From JAAUTS01 sp038250235 (GTDB lineage Bacteria; Verrucomicrobiota; Verrucomicrobiia; Methylacidiphilales; JAAUTS01): a stretch of DNA of 64,000 nucleotides. The stretch is taken from the NCBI GenBank assembly GCA_038250235.1, contig JBBSCO010000003.1:34816-98815 (forward strand), written 5' to 3'. Numbering within the stretch: the first letter of the stretch is position 1; the number at the start of each line of letters is the position of its first letter. The notes beneath the pieces were generated by a model, which did not search any database, was not told the DNA's origin, and saw only the letters and a program-made list of their open reading frames with translations. Shown piece by piece: positions 59,501 to 64,000 of this stretch. The translations under genes were made by a program, and so were the position numbers.

Positions 59501-60264
59501 GCGCAGTTCATTCCCACGGAGATCAGGGGCACATGCGAAATCGAATTCCAGAAGGCCCCAACGGTTTGTCCTGTCACGCCGCGATCGCTGCCCGCCTGGA
59601 TAAAAGTAACAGAGGCCATGAGCGGATAGCGTTCACCGATCTCGTCGAAAAGTTTTTCGATGGCGAAAAAAGCCGCCTTCGCATTGAGCGTGTCGAAGAT
59701 CGTTTCGACAAAAAGGATGTCGGCACCACCGTCGATCAGGCCGCGGGCCTGGTCAAAATAGGCGGCCACGAGTTCGTCCCAAGTCACGCCGCGCGCACCG
59801 GAGTCATTGACGTCGGTCGACATGGAGGCCGTGCGGGTGGTGGGTCCGATGGAGCCGGCCACGAAACGCGGGCCGCTGCCGCCTCCGGCCAAAAACGCGT
59901 CGACGGCACGGCGGGCAGCGGAGGCCCCGCCTTTGGCGATTTCGTAGGCATGATCCTGCAGGTCGTAGTCTGCCAGGGAAACCGCCTGGGCATTGAAGGT
60001 GTTGGTTTCCAGAATATCGGCACCGGCTTCCAGGTATTGCCGGTGGATCTCCTCGATGTAATGCGGCTGGGTGACGTTCAGCAAATCCCCCAGACCTTTG
60101 ACATCCTTACGCCAGTTTTTGAAGGCCTCGCCGCGATAGGTGGCTTCATCCAGCTTCAAGCACTGGGTCATGGTGCCCATCGCACCGTCCAAAATCAGGA
60201 TACGCTTCTCCAAAAGCTCAATCAAAGGCCGGGCACGTTCACCATGTTGCAAGATCTTGTCCAT
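56560..60264 (-). CDS. metH: Cobalamin-dependent methionine synthase
   Basis: 1234 residues, close to E. coli MetH (1227). Order: homocysteine domain (LDGAMGTM, MNCALGP and GGCCGTTPDH near 315 for zinc), methyltetrahydrofolate domain (FINVGERTNVTGSPKFA, GGISNISFSFRGNN), cobalamin cap and binding domain (DVHDIGKNIVG near 767 with the lower-ligand His), and the AdoMet reactivation domain (RPAPGYPACPDHTEK). It transfers methyl from 5-methyl-THF to homocysteine. No riboswitch was recognised upstream; an inverted repeat overlaps the likely promoter. Gene stands alone. All catalytic motifs are intact, so B12 is needed by this organism. Confidence 0.97.
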   Translation of the reverse strand: MDKILQHGERARPLIELLEKRILILDGAMGTMTQCLKLDEATYRGEAFKNWRKDVKGLGDLLNVTQPHYIEEIHRQYLEAGADILETNTFNAQAVSLADYDLQDHAYEIAKGGASAARRAVDAFLAGGGSGPRFVAGSIGPTTRTASMSTDVNDSGARGVTWDELVAAYFDQARGLIDGGADILFVETIFDTLNAKAAFFAIEKLFDEIGERYPLMASVTFIQAGSDRGVTGQTVGAFWNSISHVPLISVGMNCALGPKEMRALVDELSRIAPVYVSAHPNAGLPDPLSPTGFPETPESLAPQLREWAENGWLNILGGCCGTTPDHIRAIADIVKGCAPRKLPVIEPWLRLSGLDALTVRPETNFINVGERTNVTGSPKFAQLIKAGDYEAGLAIAKQQVENGAQVIDINFDEGLLDSEAAMTRFMNLITAESDIARVPIMIDSSKWSVLEAGLKCMQGKGIVNSISLKEGEEAFLHYAKLVRRYGAAVVVMAFDEKGQADTVDKKQAICARGYKLLTEKVGFPPEDIIFDPNVLTVATGIDEHNNYAVDFINATRWIKTNLPGAKVSGGISNISFSFRGNNVVREAMHSAFLFHAIRAGLDMGIVNAGMLAIYEQIEPELKERVEDVLLNRRPDSTERLVELAEQVKGSGVVKDKEDASWRREPVEKRLEHALVKGITDFIEEDAEEARLKMARPLLVIEGPLMDGMKVVGDLFGAGKMFLPQVVKSARVMKKAVAYLTPYMEEEKARSGASRAQGKFLIATVKGDVHDIGKNIVGVVLACNNYEVVDLGVMVSCDAILEKAAEIGADVIGLSGLITPSLDEMAHNAREMERRGLKTPLLIGGATTSAAHTAIKIAPHYSGVTAHVTDASRVVGVVSQLLNPETQKGFQDDLLVKQQAMRELHEKQKKEQKLVGLEEARRRKPVFDWSSQDIARPEFTGIRNIEVDASELLDFIDWSPFFHAWELRGRYPQILEDEVVGAEATILWKDSQELLKKMVAEKWLRPKGMIALLPANSVGDDIEVYHDDSRRALLGTLCTLRQQMDKPGGKSTYALADFVAPKESGREDYVGVFAVTAGEGLDEVVRRFEEDHDDYQSIMAKALADRLAEAFAEYMHKQVRDLFGFGKEENLSSDELIREKYRGIRPAPGYPACPDHTEKPKLFSLLDITARTGIRLTEHCAMTPASSVCGLYFTHPEAKYFAVGKIQKDQVLDYSRRKGMSVEEVERWLGPNLAY

Positions 60265-60276
60265 AAATATATCTGT

Positions 60277-60309
60277 CCATCATGATAGATTGATGGATCG
60301 ACTTGGCAA
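60277..60309 (-). promoter_or_regulatory. metH promoter with an overlapping inverted-repeat operator
   Basis: On the minus strand TTGCCA (60309-60304), a 16-base spacer and TATCAT (60287-60282). The inverted repeat CCATCA-N8-TGATGG (60277-60296) covers the -10 element and half of the spacer. This placement is typical for a repressor site. ArsR-type regulators of the methionine cycle (SahR class) use AT-rich inverted repeats of similar size; the identity of the regulator is inference. Confidence 0.55.
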
Positions 60310-60417
60310 AACATTTTCTTCCAGATCCTACTGACCCAATAAAGCGGCTCAAGTCCGGTCTTTTTGCCTCTTCCCCAGCTGAATCAGATCTCTGTGACAG
60401 AATTCGCGAATTTCCTG

Positions 60418-60446
60418 TTGCCACATCGCAAACGGTATGCTGATAT
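60418..60446 (+). promoter_or_regulatory. tRNA-Glu/tRNA-Ala promoter
   Basis: TTGCCA (60418-60423), 17-base spacer, TGATAT (60441-60446) with the extended -10 TGC before it. Transcription would begin some 10 bases before tRNA-Glu. The two tRNAs are 8 bases apart and probably share it. Confidence 0.5.
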
Positions 60447-60462
60447 TTTCACCCTTCTTGAT

Positions 60463-60538
60463 GACCCTATCGTCTAGAGGCCTAGGACACGTCCCTTTCA
60501 CGGATGCGACACGGGTTCAAATCCCGTTAGGGTCACCA
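60463..60538 (+). tRNA. tRNA-Glu (anticodon TTC)
   Basis: Acceptor GACCCTA/TAGGGTC, D arm CGTCTAGAGGCCTAGGACA, anticodon loop CTTTCAC, T arm ACGGGTTCAAATCCCGT, discriminator A and encoded CCA (60536-60538). Unlike the Leu and Ile2 tRNAs, CCA is encoded. Confidence 0.97.
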
Positions 60539-60546
60539 TTTTTTCT

Positions 60547-60622
60547 GGGGTCATAGCTCAGTTGGTAGAGCACCACAATGGCATTGTGGGGGTCTGGGGT
60601 TCGAACCCCCATGGCTCCACCA
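60547..60622 (+). tRNA. tRNA-Ala (anticodon GGC)
   Basis: Acceptor GGGGTCA/TGGCTCC with the third base pair G-U (the alanine identity wobble), D arm AGCTCAGTTGGTAGAGC, anticodon stem-loop CACAATGGCATTGTG, T arm TGGGGTTCGAACCCCCA, encoded CCA at 60620-60622. Confidence 0.97.
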
Positions 60623-60760
60623 GATTTGTTTTTTTCAAAGAAGTTTTTCATGCTGTCCCACCCCCTTCTTAATACCTCCATCCCCTTTCTCCACTCCCTT
60701 GCCTGCGGCCACCGTGCATCTCTTCTTGCACCCTCGGGCCGATTCGTTAAGATTTTACAG

Positions 60761-61585
60761 ATGAAGCATTTCTATTGCTGGTCTTTTCTAGCAGCCCTTC
60801 TTGCCCTGAACGCCTGCCAGCCACCCCAGCAGGGCCTTGATGCCGAAGATGAGCGCAATCCCTATTTCCGCAAAGGCGTCAAACTGGCGGCCGATGGTAA
60901 TTTTCACGGGGCAATCGGCCAATACGAAGACGCCCTCAAAGCCAATCCCGATGTGAAGAAAGCGCACATGGAAATTGGCATCCTTTACGCGGACAAACTG
61001 AATGACCCCGTCGGAGCCGCCTATCATTTCCAGAAATACATCGATGCCCGCCCCGACGCCCCCAACATTGCCCAAGTCCAAACCTATCTCGAAAAAGCCA
61101 AAATCGATTTCGCCCTCACCCTTCCCAACTCTTCAACGCAGAACGCCCAGGAATTTGCCCAGATCAGCAAGGAAAACATCGAACTCAGACAGTCCCTGGC
61201 CCTGGTTCAGGAAACCCTGGCCCGCAAAGAAGAGGAAATCGCCAAAATCAAATCCGGCACGTTCACCCCTTCCATCAACGCCCCCACCGTCAATCCAATC
61301 CCCGATATAGTGACGACCAGCGAAGGGTCGGCACGCTCAACTACAGCCGGGCATTCCCCCACTTCCCCCACTTCCGCCACCAAGATCCCTGCCGCCATAC
61401 CCATCGACACAACGTCCTCCCAGAAAGTTCATGTGATTCAATCCGGCGACAACCTCTGGAAAATCGCCAAACAATATTACCCGGATGACATCAACGGTGG
61501 CATCGAAAAAATTAAAGCGGCCAATCCCCAGACCACCGCCAATGTTCAAAATTTGAAACTCGGCCAAAAGCTGGCCATCCCCTGA
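60761..61585 (+). CDS. TPR-LysM lipoprotein
   Basis: 274 residues. A lipoprotein signal ends in the lipobox LNAC (about residue 19). A TPR pair follows (FRKGVKLAADGNFHGAIGQYEDALKANPDVKKAHMEIGILY), then a coiled coil (ENIELRQSLALVQETLARKEEEIAKIK), a Thr/Ser/Pro linker and a C-terminal LysM domain (HVIQSGDNLWKIAKQYYPDD) that binds peptidoglycan. The protein could tie an envelope complex to the cell wall. The longer frame from 60578 starts inside tRNA-Ala; ATG 60761 is the correct start. Confidence 0.9.
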   Translation: MKHFYCWSFLAALLALNACQPPQQGLDAEDERNPYFRKGVKLAADGNFHGAIGQYEDALKANPDVKKAHMEIGILYADKLNDPVGAAYHFQKYIDARPDAPNIAQVQTYLEKAKIDFALTLPNSSTQNAQEFAQISKENIELRQSLALVQETLARKEEEIAKIKSGTFTPSINAPTVNPIPDIVTTSEGSARSTTAGHSPTSPTSATKIPAAIPIDTTSSQKVHVIQSGDNLWKIAKQYYPDDINGGIEKIKAANPQTTANVQNLKLGQKLAIP

Positions 61586-61620
61586 CTGTTTAATCCAACC
61601 CCCTACCCTCCATACACTCC

Positions 61621-62244
61621 ATGCCCACACCTAAAGACGACGACCAGGATCTGCTCAGCCGGGCCGAGGCCTCTTCCCTCGATGACTTGAACCACGAACT
61701 CCGTGAACAACAGGACCGACTTCTGGAACTCAAACGCCAGCAGGATGAAATCGAACGCCGCAAGCGCGAACTGGAAGAGCTTAACAAAAAACGCAATGAA
61801 CTGAGCACCGGCAAGAAATCCATGCGTGAAAAACTGGCCCGCGCCATCACCGTGTTGGAGAGAGCCGAATACGACACACGCCGTGAAATCGAACAGATCC
61901 AGCTGACCCGCCAGTCATTTGCCGACCACCTAAGCCAGATTGAAAATATCGATCCATCCGCGTGGACACCCCAGAACATGGATGATGAACTGACCCGCTC
62001 CCTAAGCCAAATCGATCATGCACGCGCCGTTTACAACCAGTCCCGGGCCAAAATTGATGCCCTCAGCGGACAGGATATCGAAAGTGATGATACGCGTAGC
62101 AGCGGCTCTTCAGAGTCCTACAACGAAGAGGATTCCTCCGTGGAGGCCTCTTTTGTGGAACTCGCCCGGCGCGGTTTTGCTTTTACCCTGCCCCTGATCA
62201 TTTTTCTGGGCATCCTGTTTCTTGTTTATTTGACCCGCCAATGA
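61621..62244 (+). CDS. Coiled-coil protein with a C-terminal membrane anchor
   Basis: 207 residues. Residues about 18-110 are a long charged coiled coil (LREQQDRLLELKRQQDEIERRKRELEELNKKR). A Ser/Asp/Glu-rich linker follows (SGQDIESDDTRSSGSSES) and one C-terminal membrane helix (GFAFTLPLIIFLGILFLVYL), so the protein is tail-anchored with its coiled coil in the cytoplasm. 36 bp after the LysM lipoprotein gene; likely the same transcript. Function unknown. Confidence 0.78.
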   Translation: MPTPKDDDQDLLSRAEASSLDDLNHELREQQDRLLELKRQQDEIERRKRELEELNKKRNELSTGKKSMREKLARAITVLERAEYDTRREIEQIQLTRQSFADHLSQIENIDPSAWTPQNMDDELTRSLSQIDHARAVYNQSRAKIDALSGQDIESDDTRSSGSSESYNEEDSSVEASFVELARRGFAFTLPLIIFLGILFLVYLTRQ

Positions 62245-62330
62245 CGCCGCTCCTTGCGAACAGCGGTTCACATTAAACCGCTCAAGGTCTGGCACCCCCC
62301 TTTTTTGCGGCGTGCGGATGGAATCTTCCC

Positions 62331-62975
62331 CTAAACGCCCAGAACAGCCTTAAGCTTTTCCCCAGCGGCATTGAGCTGCTCTTCCGTGGCCCCTGCAGGC
62401 AGATGCACCTGTTCCCCCACCACCAGCCTGCAACGGGTGAAAGGCTTGGGTATCTGGAAACGATCCCAGCTTTTCAACTCCCACTTGTTTTCATAATGGC
62501 ATGTTATCGGCGTGATCGGGACCCCACCGGCTTCGGCCAGTTGAAGAATGCCTGTATGCATGGAATAAATCGGACCTCGTGGCCCGTCGGGTGTAATGGC
62601 GACGTCCCCGCCGTCACTCTTCAGCTTTCTTGCCAGGTTCATGAACGCCTTGAGTCCCTCCCTCGAAGATGAACCCCGGGCCGCCTGGATACCAAAACGT
62701 TTGGCCAATCCGGTGGTGATCTGCCCGTCACGGCTCATGCTCATCATGACCGTCAGTTTTCGTCCGGGGAGAAAATGCGGATAAAGATAGGGCATCATAA
62801 GCAGGCGGTTATGCCAGAAGGCAAAAACATAAGGTTTTACCTGCAAAGGATCGAGGAGGCCGTGGGGATCTACCAACTCCACCCGCAAGGACCGGCCGAG
62901 CAGCTTGACGATCCCGGCAGCCAGAAAAGGCCCGCAGACCGGAGCGAGTGTCTGTTTAAAAAACTTTTTGATCAC
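62331..62975 (-). CDS. DUF374 lysophospholipid acyltransferase-like protein
   Basis: 214 residues. DUF374 relatives of the PlsC family: the catalytic-like FAFWHNRLLMMPYLY, SRDGQITTGLAKRFGIQAARGSSSREG, and VAITPDGPRGPIYSMHTGILQLAEAGGVPITPI, which is the DUF374 signature. In Verrucomicrobiota and other Gram-negatives such genes often sit beside lipid A genes; here the partner is an MFS transporter with which it overlaps (GTG start 62975, stop of the transporter at 62972). Substrate unknown. Confidence 0.9.
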   Translation of the reverse strand: MIKKFFKQTLAPVCGPFLAAGIVKLLGRSLRVELVDPHGLLDPLQVKPYVFAFWHNRLLMMPYLYPHFLPGRKLTVMMSMSRDGQITTGLAKRFGIQAARGSSSREGLKAFMNLARKLKSDGGDVAITPDGPRGPIYSMHTGILQLAEAGGVPITPITCHYENKWELKSWDRFQIPKPFTRCRLVVGEQVHLPAGATEEQLNAAGEKLKAVLGV

Positions 62976-64000
62976 GGAACGGGCTTTCTTCCCAGAAGAC
63001 GGGACAAGGCCCGCGCCGGAGTTCTCATGAACAGCTCATTAAAAAATTCATTGGTATCCATCGCCTTGGCCTCCGGAACCACCTTCAAGGCCCAGAGTGC
63101 TCCAACCGCAATCAGGGTCATGACCGCATAAAGCAGACTGTAAACATTCCACTCCCAGATTCCCCAACCATAGTGGATAAAGGAAATCGCGTCGAAAAGA
63201 ATTCCCCAAAAAATAGGAAACAATCCGGCTGTCAGGCTATTACTGACACTGAATATTGCGAAAAAGTGACTGCGTCCCATGGCAGGAACCAATCCCATGA
63301 CCAAACGGATGTTGGCCACTTGGAAGAGAGCAAACCCCATTCCCCATGTCATCTGTTGAAAGCCCACCGTCCACCAATTAAAGGGGAGCGCATGGCTGGC
63401 CAATGCCCCCCACCCTATGAAGTGCACCATCTGGATCAGCAGCGAAAGCGCCAATAGGGGCTTGCTTCCCACCCGATCCAGCGTTTTCCTGGAGAGGAAT
63501 GCGCCCAATAGGAAAAAAATTCCCCAGGCTGCATTCAAAAGCATGAAGCTCGAATCCGGAACCGCAAAATGATCCCGGATCATCGGCACACTGATCACCC
63601 CCCCGCAGGCCCAGGCCATCAGAATCACGAAGTTGAAAATCAGAAATTTCTTGAAAGGCTTGAATGCCAACATGGCTTTCCACGGCACGGGTTCGGCATT
63701 TTTGACCTCAAGCGTCACAGGAACATCAGGAATCCGTTTCAAAAAGTACAGACTGGTCAGCGCCCCTGCGAAGCTGACCGCGAAAGCTAAGGTAAAACCG
63801 ATATGGGAGTCCGTCCATTTCAGAATTCCCGCTGTCAACAAAGACGTGAACACAATCGAACCCAGACTGCACATCTGATCCGTGGAAACATACCTTCCCC
63901 GCACCGACTCGGGAACCAGTTGGCTCATCCATGGCAAAAATCCGCAGGAAGAAAAACCACGGCTCGCATTAAAACAAATCAGACAAAAAAGCATCAAAAT
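62972..64000 (-). CDS. MFS-type transporter, 5' end beyond the window
   Basis: About 342 residues of an integral membrane protein with at least eight hydrophobic helices. The region GFLPWMSQLVPESVRGRYVSTDQM is the cytoplasmic loop between helices of the first half, with a GxxxR-type pattern; LVMGLVPAMGRSHFFAIFSVSNSLTAGLFPIFWGILFDAI lies in the second half. The open frame continues to the last base, so the N-terminal helices are missing from this window. Substrate unknown. Shares a 4-bp overlap with the DUF374 gene and may deliver or flip its substrate. Confidence 0.82.
   Translation of the reverse strand: MLMLFCLICFNASRGFSSCGFLPWMSQLVPESVRGRYVSTDQMCSLGSIVFTSLLTAGILKWTDSHIGFTLAFAVSFAGALTSLYFLKRIPDVPVTLEVKNAEPVPWKAMLAFKPFKKFLIFNFVILMAWACGGVISVPMIRDHFAVPDSSFMLLNAAWGIFFLLGAFLSRKTLDRVGSKPLLALSLLIQMVHFIGWGALASHALPFNWWTVGFQQMTWGMGFALFQVANIRLVMGLVPAMGRSHFFAIFSVSNSLTAGLFPIFWGILFDAISFIHYGWGIWEWNVYSLLYAVMTLIAVGALWALKVVPEAKAMDTNEFFNELFMRTPARALSRLLGRKPVP

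Noticed and set aside
59428..60285. 285-codon ORF opposite the 5' part of metH
   Set aside because: Antisense shadow of the homocysteine domain of MetH; no ribosome site or recognisable protein.
60265..60462. SAM, SAH or cobalamin riboswitch upstream of metH
   Set aside because: The leader between the proposed promoter and the ATG is about 13 bases, too short, and no riboswitch core was found on either strand.
60578..60760. Extended N-terminus for the LysM lipoprotein
   Set aside because: Would begin inside tRNA-Ala; the lipoprotein signal starts at ATG 60761.

Overview
The window reads as a slice of a Verrucomicrobiota chromosome. The strongest evidence is the minus-strand operon at 47-56 kb. 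Its six products match, in order and architecture, the pilus-like locus known from Akkermansia (Amuc_1102, PilM/Amuc_1101, Amuc_1100, Amuc_1099, Amuc_1098), except that the secretin gene is present twice in tandem. Gene density is high, genes are short-spaced or overlap by 4 bp, and most of the content is core housekeeping. There is no CRISPR array, prophage or intact insertion sequence.

Layout. 0-1.7 kb: an M50 protease fragment coupled to a Ser/Thr kinase, divergent from an unknown gene. 1.8-11.8 kb: a plus-strand run of uvrA, a large TPR protein, a STAS/SpoIIE-phosphatase partner-switch pair, grpE, dnaJ and rsmE. 11.9-14.3 kb: folA-thyA, a metallophosphoesterase, then a 300-bp MITE. 14.4-22.6 kb: a PATAN-FHA protein, an MnmC-like methyltransferase, an L,D-transpeptidase, YajQ, FKBP, a Gly-rich RRM protein, DUF1189, DUF1287 and an ExbB/ExbD pair. 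22.6-30.4 kb: a two-domain acyltransferase resembling OlsF, a second membrane-bound kinase, a HAD phosphatase, two MBL-fold hydrolases, msrA and rpoN. 30.4-33.6 kb: an AT-rich gap with a 26-residue lysine-rich peptide gene, nrdR with a NrdR-box-like site, a HIT protein, tRNA-Leu and an orphan gene beside a lone copy of the MITE end. 33.6-39 kb: thrS without a TGS domain, sufE plus rhodanese, secreted proteins and tRNA-Ile2. 39-43.4 kb: a deaminase, DUF2017-clpS and a roadblock / MglA GTPase / roadblock module. 43.6-47.1 kb: PATAN-FHA, a DHH phosphoesterase, truB and ribF. 47.1-56.4 kb: the pilus-like operon. 56.6-64 kb: metH with a promoter-embedded inverted repeat, tRNA-Glu, tRNA-Ala, a LysM lipoprotein, a coiled-coil membrane protein, a DUF374 acyltransferase and an MFS transporter cut by the right edge.

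How the genes may work together. Two Hanks-type kinases, two FHA proteins with the same N-terminal PATAN-like layout, a PP2C/STAS switch and an MglA/roadblock module sit within 45 kb. The MglA module lies 4 kb from the pilus-like operon and could set its cellular position, as in Myxococcus. That link is inference. Several genes that begin transcription units (STAS, rpoN, the first pilus gene) have a sigma70-like -10 element 6-8 bases before the start codon and no Shine-Dalgarno sequence, which suggests leaderless mRNAs.
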